Under the pieces are notes generated by a model. The model made no database searches. It saw nothing but the letters and a program-made list of their open reading frames with translations, and was not told the origin of the DNA. A stretch of 64,000 bases of DNA, from NCBI GenBank assembly GCA_022575985.1, contig JAKSXM010000137.1, forward strand, positions 24,446,001 to 24,510,000, written 5' to 3'. How positions within the stretch are numbered: position 1 is the stretch's first letter; each line of letters starts with the position of its first letter. Source of the stretch: Anagrus nilaparvatae. Lineage: Eukaryota; Arthropoda; Insecta; Hymenoptera; Mymaridae. Positions 13,401 to 22,655 of this stretch are shown here, in pieces. The translations under genes were made by a program, and so were the position numbers.

Positions 13401-13754
13401 GCGCTATGGCCGCCTGCACGTTGCAAGTGCTTGAGCCACCTGCAAGATGCAAGCGCTTGAGCCGCCTGCAAGATGCAAGCGCTATGGCCGCCTGCAAGAT
13501 GGAAGCGCTATGGCCGCCTGCAAAATGCAAGTGCTATGGTCGCCTGCACTGTGCAAGCGCTTGACCGCCTGCATGATGCAAGCGCTATGGCCGCCTGCAC
13601 GGTGCAAGCGCTCGAGCCGCCTGCAAGATGCAAGCGCTATGGCGGCCTGCACGGTGCAAGCGCTATGGCCGCGTGCAAAATGCAAGTGCTTGAGCCACCT
13701 GCAAGATGCAAGCGCTTGAGCCGCCTGCAAGATGTAAGCGCTACGGCTGCCTAA
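10472..13754 (+). repeat. 25-26-bp GC-rich satellite with higher-order repeats
   Basis: About 125 tandem units alternate between two main types that share TGCAAGCGCT: one continues ATGGCCGCC (26 bp), the other TGAGCCGCC (26 bp), with a TGACCGCC variant of 25 bp. Unit order repeats at higher levels. About 10,870-11,700 recurs 749 bp downstream (for example the rare ATTGCCGCCTTCACGG at 11,311 and 12,060). About 12,600-12,990 recurs 570 bp downstream, at 13,170-13,560. The array is much richer in G+C than all flanking DNA and has many CpG sites. It contains many open frames up to 162 codons on both strands. They arise because the units contain few stop triplets, and they are not genes. Confidence 0.9.
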
Positions 13755-14700
13755 AATAAAATTTTTTGACTTATTTTTGACTAAAGTTAATTGAATCGCG
13801 TTTTTAAGTGATTTTACAGTGGAAAAGGCTCTGCGGATCGCCTGAAACCCAGTGGATAACGCTGAAATTTCGCACAGGTCATATTTTTTATAAAATCTAA
13901 AATATTTATCCCTAATAAGCTGATTAAGTTTATTTATGCTAATAAATAACGTATTTTCTAATATTTTTTTGAGGTTAAGTTTAGCCTTTTTAGGATTCTG
14001 GTAGCTTGTTTGAGACAAAACATACCTTGTGAACTCCACTTTTGCTAAAATGAAATATTTTGACCAATTCCTTGACTAAGGTTAATTGAATCGCGTTTTT
14101 AAGTGATTTTACAGTGAAAAAGGCTATGCGGATCGCCTGAACCACAGCGGATAACGCTGAAATTTCGCACAGGTCATATTTTTTATAAAATCTAAAATAT
14201 TTATCCCTAATAAGTTGGTTAAGTTTATTTATGATAGTAAATATCGTATTTTCTAATATTTTTTTGAGGTTAGGTTTAGCGTTTTTAGGATTCTGGTAGC
14301 ATGTTTGAGACAAAACATACCTTGTGAACTCCACTTTTGCTAAAATAAAATATTTTGACCAATTCCTTGACTAAGGTTAATTGAATCGCGTTTTTAAGTG
14401 ATTTTACAGTGGAAAAGGCTATGCGGATCGCCTGAAACCCGGCGGATAACACTGAAATTTCGCACAGGTCATATTTTTATTAAAATCTAAAATATTTATC
14501 CCTAAAAAGTTGGTAAAGCTTATTTATGCTAATAAATAACGTATTTTCCAATTTTTTTTTGAGGTTATGTTTAGCGTTTTAGGTTTCTGGTAGCTTGTTT
14601 GAGACAAAACATACCTAGTGAGCTCCACTTATGGTGAAATAAAATATTTTTACTAGTTCCTTCATCTAAGTTGTTTCAAACGCGTTTTTTAGCGTTTTTA
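13755..14700 (-). repeat. 294-bp tandem unit, right-arm copies
   Basis: Three copies of the 294-bp unit, in reverse orientation to those at 9490-10138. TGAGACAAAACATAC occurs at about 14,011, 14,306 and 14,600. The outermost copy on each side shares the variant with GAGCTCCACTTATGGTGAAA, so outer pairs with outer. The right arm thus has one more unit than the left. The array joins at CTAAAATAAAAT, the mirror image of the left junction. Confidence 0.75.
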
Positions 14701-15169
14701 AGCAGAAAATCGGGATGTGCACACAGAAAATGTTAACCGATTTCGCTCAAACTTGGCACAGTTCATTTTTTTACCATATCAGACACTTTAGGCTATCAGG
14801 GATGCAAATCTAAATTTTCCGCCCAGGCTACTATACATACTCCAATGATACAAATTTACGTCCCGCTCTGAATGACAGTGTATTCACCCCCTCACCCTGA
14901 GGGAGGGGAGGTTAAAATAACCACTAAATTTATACATACATAAAAACCAGGATAAAATTTTATTTTTTATATGGTTGAAATGGCATACAACATTTTAAAT
15001 AAATAATACTTGATTCCACAAAAAAAAGTAAACAAAAATTTTTTTACATGGTTTTTATGTATTTATAAATTTAGGGGTTCTTTTTAACCCTCCAGGGGTT
15101 AATATATTTTATACTGGTTAACGAGCCATAATTTAAATTTTAAATACTTGATTCCACAAAAAAAAAGTA

Positions 15170-15594
15170 CACTGTAAAAAGTAACTTTCTTATATTAACA
15201 AAAAAATGAGAACATTTTCGAAAAATTAGTAAATTTTCGAAAAAATTTGCAAATATTCGAAAAAAATCGTATATTTACTAAATTTATTATATTAACAAAA
15301 ATTCGAGTATTCTTGATTTTTTTTGTGAATTCGCAAGAAAAATTGATAATTTACAATTTTTTTTCGAAAATTTACAAAAAATAGTTGTAAATTTCCGAAA
15401 ATTAGTTGTGAATTTACAACTTTTTTCGTAAAATAACAAAAAAAAATCGAGAATTCTCGAATTTTTCGATAATGTACTAAATTTAGTAAATTTACGATTT
15501 TCATCGAATATTTACAAATTTTTTTGAAAATTCGCTAATTTTTCGAATAAATTCTATTTTTTTTGTAAATCTAAGAAAGTTACTTCTTACAGAG
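15170..15594 (-). mobile_element. Palindromic TA-target MITE, copy 1
   Basis: 425 bp, beginning CACTGTAAAAAGTAAC and ending GTTACTTCTTACAGAG, with TA on each side (15,168-15,169 and 15,595-15,596). It sits inside the right arm of the giant foldback element. The matching site in the left arm (TA at 9109-9110, in TTTTTTTACTTTTTTTT) is empty. The two ends differ slightly inside the terminal repeat; I call them A (TTAGATTTACAAAAA) and B (TTATATTAACAAAAA). This copy runs B to A. No coding capacity; TA target and inverted ends fit a Tc1/mariner-type mover. Confidence 0.85.
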
Positions 15595-16056
15595 TAAAAA
15601 AATAATCTTTTATCATGTTTTTTCCATTTTTTTTAAATTTTGGGGGTAGTTTTCAGCCTCTCTAATTAGTCTATATATCCTAATTTTGGTAAATTATAAA
15701 AAAATCGCAATATCTCCTTAATCCATCATCAAAACATAAAATATATTTGACCATATTAGCTTTACTTTCAAAATTTAGCAAAAAAACCCTAAAAGAGGGT
15801 AGTTTTTGCTGATTTAAGGGTGTTCCCCTATTGGTCACCGGATTCAACTCAAAAAACATTTGATAGAACAAATCTCATCCTTTTAGCAGATTTCGACCCC
15901 GAACCCGCATATTGACTGGAGTAAGATAATTCAGCCTGGAAACCATTAGCTTTAATTATTTAGAAAATTTTAACCAAAAAAAAAACAAGTCAAAATTTTG
16001 GTCGCACTGGCGGTAATCGTTTAATATAATATTCTGGTCTTATTTCTTGTTGTCTT

Positions 16057-16170
16057 TTGCTGGGATTAAGAAAAGTTTATTTGAAGTCTGAAAAAAGCAT
16101 TTTTTATTTGAAAGAAAAGTATAATATACAAAATGTAGGTGTGAAAGTTTATAATAAAACTGAGACTAAG
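16057..16170 (+). pseudogene. Possible orphan exon, CIDE-N/ubiquitin-like
   Basis: The frame reads KVYLKSEKSIFYLKEKYNI and then VGVKVYNKTETK, followed at once by a GTATGC donor-like site at 16,171. An AG acceptor-like site lies at 16,069-16,070. The peptide has an ordinary amino-acid balance, unlike other open frames here. From memory it resembles the N-terminal half of CIDE-N-like folds seen in some hymenopteran hypothetical proteins (KVY...T.T.V pattern). No partner exon was found up to the next repeat. It starts about 30 bp outside the giant foldback element, so it may be a gene fragment cut off by that element. Chance is not excluded. Confidence 0.3.
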
Positions 16171-18340
16171 GTATGCTCAACCTTAATACTTATTTGTACT
16201 ATTTGTTTATTTATTTATTTTTTTTATCCCCTGTGTAAAATTTCATTTTTTTTAAACACGTTCATACAGAGTAATCCTCGAGAGAAGTAGAAGAAAAAAT
16301 AATATACATATATACAGTTTTTTACTTGTTATAGGCATCATTTTCACTAGGACACTTTTTTTTTACTTAAGATGTTGTTAGACTTGACCTAAGATTTTTT
16401 TTAGTATCAAAAAAATGAAAACGAACTGTTCTCTTGTTGGTATTATATATATAAGACTTGGTACAATTTCTGTTGTTATTCTAACTTTTTCTTTTTAACA
16501 TTCTTCTTCTTCTACTTCTTCTTTTTTTAGTTTTTTATAATAAAGAGTTCAAAAGTACAAAAAAATGAAAGCTTTGTTAAAGTACTCTTAAAATGGTATT
16601 TTAGATTTTTTTATAGGTTAAAACTATTTTTTTCATCTTTTTTATAGAAAAGTATTTTTGTAATATGCGCCTGCTAAATATCTGGTTTTTCATTTCTATA
16701 AAAATTTATAATAATTGTAAAACGAGGTGTAACTTAAAAAAAAGTATTCAAGTGATTTTTTAAAAACAAATTAGATTCAAGATAAAAATATTGGTATGCA
16801 TCTTTTGAAAAATTTATAAATTACTTATTAAAATTCAAATGACAAGTTTCAAACTAATTGAATATTTAAAAAAGAACCGATAGAAATATACAATAAAAAA
16901 ATAATAAAAAAAAAAAATAAATCAAGAAAAAAAGAAATTCTTTTATACAAGTAAAAAAAAAGTTGTCTCTGGGATTGATCCGTATTTACGAATAGTATTA
17001 GGTCAATACATATCAAGATATATAAGTAATAAGAGAGCTTTTTATATAGAAAATATATGAGCAATTCCTTTTTTATATATAATAATTGTATCCCTGGAGA
17101 TCTTTGATTTACTTCAAATTTCAAACATTTTTTTTTATACTGAAGAAACGATATGAATCATTTCTATATAAAAAATCTTTTTTTTTTTTCAATTCGATTT
17201 TTAATTCACTTTACAAATAAATAAATTTATAAATTGTTGTTTTCAATATTTTGAGTTCATGGAATTAACTCGAAAACTGATTTAGGTAAATTCATTTTAC
17301 TTGAGGGAAAATTTAATACTAAAGCACAGATATTTTCACCATAAATGAAACCTTATTGAGGGGTTGCTTTGATGGGTGAAGAAAGAAAGATTTTAATATA
17401 TAAATTTAGATCAACGCCTTTATTTATTTACATTTCTAATTATCAAAAATTTATTTTTCACATATGCTTTTTTTATATTATTAATTTTTTTTTCTATTGC
17501 TTTAGGAATTGCATTATTTTGTGGTATTAGATAATACATGAATTTCTCACAATAATTTTTTTTAAAATAACTTTATTACAATACTATATGTAAGATATAT
17601 AATTTTTATAATTATTAAAATTTTCTAATACAGTAAAGAACAAAGAAGGTGTTTAACCTGCAAATAAATATTTAACCTTTATAAAATTTTACATATATTT
17701 TTAACAAAACGTATAAACTGTATTACAATGTTAACATTTTTATAATTTACTAAATTTGGCTATCTTTAATGTTTTCAGCCTTTTAAGTATATGTTACACA
17801 TTTACATTTTTTAAAAATGACCTAAATAATTATAGAAAAAAATATGACTGGTGAATATACAAAAACAAATAAAAAATATTCTTATTTTGGAAATAATTTT
17901 TTGTTTCACTTATCATATATAAAAGAAAAACTAAATTGTTAAAAAAAAATATTTCACACACATGTTTATAATTGATAATAATCATTTTAATTTTATATTA
18001 TTTATCAAATTTAAAGTACCTTTCGCTCTCTCACATATACAATAATTTTTGTTTATTTATGTAATCGTAATAGTTACATTCTCTTATACATGCACCATCA
18101 TTAAACAAAGTATTATTATCAAAATATTTACTTAACAAAAATTAAATTATTAATATCAATTAAATTATTTATATCAAATCTTATTTTTAAATCTTTAAAT
18201 TCTATTTTATTTATAAACAAGGGGAATAATCCAAAAATATATTGTAAATAAATTCGAAATAAATATAAACATTATAAATTACTTAAAAAATTTTAGAGAT
18301 ACTTAAATATGACTTTGTAACTATATATACTTGAAATATA
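16171..18340. other. AT-rich intergenic DNA
   Basis: No supported gene. Contains the solo relic described at 17,280-17,400, and polypyrimidine runs near 16,500 that could pass for splice acceptors but lead into no open frame. Confidence 0.4.
17280..17400 (+). repeat. Solo relic of the 170-bp satellite unit
   Basis: The block GGAAAATTTAATACTAAAGC, then ACCATAAATGAAACCTTATT, then GGGGTTGCTTTGATG matches the units at 21.3-22.66 kb. It is closest to the most diverged first unit, which shares GGAAAATTTAATAGTAAAGC. It is a single copy 4 kb from the array, on the other side of the F-box gene. Confidence 0.6.
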
Positions 18341-18620
18341 CACTGTAAAAAGTAACTTTCTTAGATTTACAAAAAAAATAGAATTTTTTCGAAAAATTAG
18401 CGAATTTTCAAAAAATTTTGTAAATATTCGATAAAACTCGTAAATTTACTAAATTTAGTATATTCTCACAAAAAAAATTCACAAAAAAAAATCGAGAATA
18501 CTCGAATTTTCCGATAAAATACTAAATTTAGTAAATTTACGATTTTTTTCGAATATTTACAAAAATTTTCGAAAATGTTCTAATTTTTTTGTTAATATAA
18601 GAAAGTTACTTTTTACAGTG
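18341..18620 (+). mobile_element. Palindromic TA-target MITE, copy 2 (short)
   Basis: 280 bp, TA at both ends, CACTGTAAAAAGTAACTTTC at the left and its mirror at the right. Orientation A to B. It lacks the central roughly 140 bp present in full copies (about 410-427 bp), so it is an internally deleted form. It lies 145 bp beyond the stop codon of the F-box gene and may be carried in that gene's 3' UTR or just past it. Confidence 0.85.
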
Positions 18621-18765
18621 TAGCTAAAGGCTATGAATATTAAAAAATTATTTTAATATTGTGTAGAAGAAAGGTTTTTATAAATACAACTTTTCTATAA
18701 TTTTGTTGTTGAATTTTTACATTTTTATATTATGCAATCAAATCAAAATAATTATTTATTGTAGG

Positions 18766-20349
18766 TTAGTATTGCAGTTTCATTAATGGAAATTCGTTTT
18801 TATTAAATTTGTTATATTTAGCAATTTCAATATCATCCATTTCGTCGAACTCAAGATTTATTTTTAAAACATGTTTATCTTTCCGTTCCTCTTTAATTTT
18901 ATTTGCTAATCTAAAGAATTCCAAATTAATAAGATAATTTCTCCCACGACAAAAATTTATATATCTTAAATTTACAAATTTTTTTACTAAAATAACTAAT
19001 GCCTCGTTTGAGAGATTACCTTCTATTTCTCGAGGAAACTCAAATTCTCTTAAATCACAAATAGGTTGCATACCCATTATACCAAATGTCGTTAAAAATG
19101 GGCAATGACCAAAGAATAAACTTTTAAGAGTTTTACAATAAGATGACGCTATTAAAATATTATCCACACAATTTTCCAGCCCAGCAAAATAAATATCAAT
19201 AAATTTGATATTCTCAAATTTGCTAAAATTATATTCTCCAACCGGAGTTAATGAATACTCACTAATTTCAATATGTATATATTCCAAGTTGGAGCATTTT
19301 GTTAATACATTAATAGTATCATCAGTGAAATTATCGATACTACACTTCAAAGTATTCAAATTTTTCAAATTGCATAACAAATTTGGTATTTCGTTTATGG
19401 AATTACAATAAATTTCCTGAACAGACACTGGCAAACTTGCTATAAACTCATTATTTACCATGCTACTATTCCATACAGTTAGCTTGCATAAATTTGTTTG
19501 TCTAAGTAAAAATTTTTTTAAATTTTCAGCTAGTATACTTATATCTCCTATATCCATTTCTCTAATGCTTTCACATTTACTTAAATTTAATGCATCAATA
19601 GTTTCAACTTCAGAATCTTTTAAATTATAGATTCTTATTTTTTTTACATTTTTTAAGTGAGATAAGAAACCAAATAAATAAATAGAATTAATAACACAAT
19701 ATTTTAATTCTAATTCTTCAATTTTTTCCAAATTTAAACTTAAAAAGCAAGAGCCTTTCAAATTTATATTACTTAAAGTAACACTGCGAATATTAGGATT
19801 ACTAGTAAATAACAATTCAAGAGAGCTATCAGTAAATTTTTTATCATCATCACTTGAATCATATATTGCTATCTTTCTTATATTTTTACAATATTGCGAA
19901 ATTGATTCAAATAATATTCGAGTTTCTACCTTCAAACAATAATAACAATAATAAATACTCAGTGAATTTAAATACCTTCCAAATTTTTTTAATATATTAA
20001 TAATAAATTTGGTGACATCATTTTTACTTGCTTGGCTTATTCTATTATTATCTGGAAAATGTGAATTAAAATTTAGATTTAGATTGCTCCAAGAAAATTT
20101 ACTTAAATTATGCCATCTCTGGCATACGGCTTCAATTTTCAATTTATCGAGTATTGGTAAGTATTTAAAAACATTCACTAAACAGTCATCATTTAATTGA
20201 TTTATATTTACAATTTCATTTCCCATCAAATGTTCATCAATATCTTCTAGATTATTGGGATCTGAAAATAATATAACATTTTATCAAACATGCAACTCAA
20301 CTTAAAATATAAGATTTAAAATTAAAAATTTAGTACCTTCAAAATTCAT
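18766..20349 (-). CDS. F-box/leucine-rich-repeat protein, two exons
   Basis: Predicted substrate-recognition subunit of an SCF-type ubiquitin ligase: the F-box would bind Skp1 and the repeat domain would choose the substrate. Exon 2 (20261-18766) carries almost everything. Exon 1 (20349-20337) supplies only ATG and four further bases-sets, MNFE plus one base. The 75-bp intron has GTACTA at 20336 and TTTTCAG ending at 20262; splicing keeps frame and gives 502 residues, starting MNFEDPNNLEDIDEHL. Without splicing, the first ATG of exon 2 is at 20226. The F-box is at about residues 24-65 (LNDDCLVNVFKYLP, then VCQRWHNLSKFSW). The rest, to about residue 470, is a run of irregular leucine-rich repeats. 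An AATAAA lies just after the stop (18760-18755). F-box/LRR genes of this kind are often multicopy in parasitoid wasps, which is recall and was not tested. Substrate unknown. Confidence 0.85.
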
Positions 20350-20640
20350 TTTTTATAATTATTTATAAATAAAGTATCAGGATAAGTTTATAAAATTACA
20401 GAAACAAATTTCTCGATAAATTAATTTTATAATTAATTTTATGATATTTAATTAGTTTTTCACATGTTCTTTTCACTTCAACTATCAAAAATTACTGCAA
20501 TGATATTTTCTACAAGAATTAATAATTTACAAATCACAACGAAATAACAACTTTGTCAGTGCACATTCCGCAACAGACTAACGATCGTTGATTCGTACAT
20601 TGGCGCAAAGATCGCCATTGCTTTTGTTACAGTAAGAATA
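20350..20640 (-). promoter_or_regulatory. Probable promoter and 5' UTR of F-box gene
   Basis: The stretch upstream of the first exon is AT-rich near the ATG, then becomes GC- and CpG-richer at about 20,555-20,640. That part includes the palindrome AACGATCGTT (20,579-20,588) and GGCGCAAAGATCGCC. This contrast with the surroundings is what a start-site region often looks like in AT-rich insect genomes. No TATA box or initiator can be assigned with confidence. Confidence 0.35.
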
Positions 20641-21334
20641 ACCGGTACATTTAAAAAGTGTAAATTAATTTATAAGAAGATTTTAGGATCGATTTTTTTG
20701 TTTTGATTAAAAGTATATTCTTTTTTTCACATTATAAGTTATTTTTATTAATATCAAAAATTCTTATTACAATACATTTATTTTTCAGTACATTATTTAC
20801 ATAATCCTAAATTACATTAACAACGTTAAAAAAATAATCTTGAGCAAATCTTTAAAAATTATTGATAAAATAATAAGTTAAGTTATTTTCATAAATTTAT
20901 TTGAATATATAATAGTAAGCTTAAATAGCAAATATTAATTATTGTAATTAACATCACATTTAATTTTAATTTTTAAAATATATCTATCATTTTTTCTTTT
21001 GTAATACGTAAAGTCAAGTACATAATTCAATTATTTTAGTGCATGCTCAATCGCTCTTTACCTGCAAGGGAATTTTTTAAAGAACTCATTATTAAATTTA
21101 TAAAAACAAAGCAGTGATCATACTTATAACTTTGTACATTTTTTTACTAGATAATCAAATATATTGGAGCGATTGAAGCTAATGAACATTTTTCACTTTT
21201 AATACTTACATCTTTTAAATTAAAACCTTGTATTAAAGCATTGATACTTTTATCATACAAATTATCAATTTTACAATTTAATATAATGAAGATAGAATTT
21301 CTTTTTTAAAACTACATATAATTTTCTGGAGAAA
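20641..21334. other. AT-rich intergenic DNA
   Basis: No gene or bounded repeat recognised. Confidence 0.4.
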
Positions 21335-22655
21335 GATTTGAATATTAAGCCTGCAAATTTCGAAAATTTATTTTTCTAGCAGGAAAATTTAATAGTAAAG
21401 CACAAAAAGTTTTACCATAAAAGAAAAATTATTAAAAGGTTGCTTTTAAACCTAATTATAAGATTTTCATAGGTTAGTTGAAGGTCTGATGACCAGAACA
21501 TGAGAAAAAAAATTAGAAGCTTGCTAATTTCAAAAATTTATATTTCTAGCGGGAAAATGCAATAAATAAGCAATGATAGTTTTATTATTAATAAAACCTT
21601 ATTTAGGGATTGATTTGATGCCTAAAAAACGGAATTTCATAGGTTTTTTAAAGGCCTAATAACTAGGGTAGGTGTAAAAAAAATTAAAAGCTTGCTAATT
21701 TCAAAAATCTATTTTTCTAGTGGCAAAATGTAATAAAAAAGCAAAGATAGTTTTATTATAAATAAAATCTTATTAAGGAGTTTGGTTTAATGCCTGAAAA
21801 ACAGATTTTCATAGGTTTTTTTAGGGCCTGATTACTAGAGTAGGATTAAAAAAAATTAAAAGTTTGCTAATTTCGAAAATTTATTTTTCTAGTGGAAAAA
21901 TGCAATAAAAAAGCAAAGATATTTTATTATAAATAAAATCTTATTAAGTGGTTGCTTTGATACCTAAAAAACATATTTTCATAGGTTTTTTTAGGGCCTG
22001 ATAACTAGAGTAGGTGTAAAAAAAATTAAATGCTTGCTAATTTCAAAAATTTATGTTTCTAGCGGGAAAATGCAATAAAAAAGCACAAGGAGTTTCATTA
22101 TAAATAAAACCTTATTAAGTAGTTGCTTTGATACCTAAAAAACAGATTTTCATAGGTTTTTTTAGGGCCTGATGACTGGAGTAGGTGTAAAAAAATTAAA
22201 TGTTTGCTAATTTCAAAAATTTATTTTTCTAGTGGCAAAATGTAATAAAAAAGCAAAGATAGTTTTATTATAAATAAAATCTTATTTAGGGGTTGATTTG
22301 ATGCCTGAAAAACAGATTTTCATAGGTTTTTTTAGGGCCAGATTACTAGGGTAGGATTAAAAAAAATTAAAAGTTTGCTAATTTCAAAAATTTATTTTTT
22401 TAGTGGCAAAATGTAATAAAAAAGCAAAGATAGTTTTGTTATAAATAAAATCTTATTAAGGGGTTTGGTTTAAAGCCTGAAAAACAAATTTTCATAGGTT
22501 TTTTAGGGCCTGATTACTAGGGTAGGATTAAAAAAAATTAAGTTTGCTAATTTCAAAAATTTATTTTTCTAGTGGCAAAATGCAATAAAAAAGCAAAGAT
22601 AGTTTTATTATAAATAAAATCTAATTAAGGGGTTTAGTTTAATGCCTGAAAAAAT
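21335..22655 (+). repeat. 170-bp tandem satellite, about 8 units
   Basis: The TTTCTAGYGG landmark falls at about 21,376, 21,546, 21,717, 21,889, 22,059, 22,229, 22,400 and 22,569, so spacing is 169-172 bp. Other conserved blocks per unit are GCTAATTTCAAAAATTTA, AAATAAAATCTTATTAAG, GATTTTCATAGGTTTTTT and AGGGCCTGAT. The first unit is the most diverged and the last ends near GCCTGAAAAA. The unit length is close to one nucleosome repeat, as in many centromeric and heterochromatic satellites, but this is a short array. Confidence 0.9.

Larger units (their letters stand above)
8350..16025. mobile_element. Giant foldback element with satellite core
   Basis: An outer inverted repeat spans about 7.7 kb. 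The left arm (about 8350-10138) is matched by the reverse complement of the right arm (about 13755-16025) in the same order over nearly its whole length. Matching pairs include the ends (8353-8390 with 15,990-16,023), 8,860-9,110 with 15,600-15,860, 9,360-9,500 with 14,690-14,830, and the 294-bp units next to the core. The arms are clearly diverged, with private insertions in each. The core is a GC-rich array of 25-26-bp units. No transposase was found, so if mobile it would be non-autonomous. The layout recalls Drosophila FB (foldback) elements, which also combine long inverted arms with internal tandem repeats. Homology to FB is not claimed. Confidence 0.8.

Noticed and set aside
10162..13754. 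More than forty overlapping open frames, Ala/Cys/Arg/Leu-rich, both strands
   Set aside because: They are translations of 25-26-bp satellite units that contain few stop triplets. They occur equally on both strands, shift frame from unit to unit and have no start context or domain.
10139..13754. CRISPR-like array
   Set aside because: Units are contiguous 25-26-mers without unique spacers, in an intron-bearing eukaryotic context.
13482..14334. Minus-strand open frames of 185 and 114 codons
   Set aside because: They run through the 294-bp repeat of the foldback arm; the repeats share the reading only because they are copies, and the unit length does not preserve frame. No domain.
19205..20200. 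Plus-strand open frames opposite the F-box gene
   Set aside because: Shadows of the minus-strand exon.
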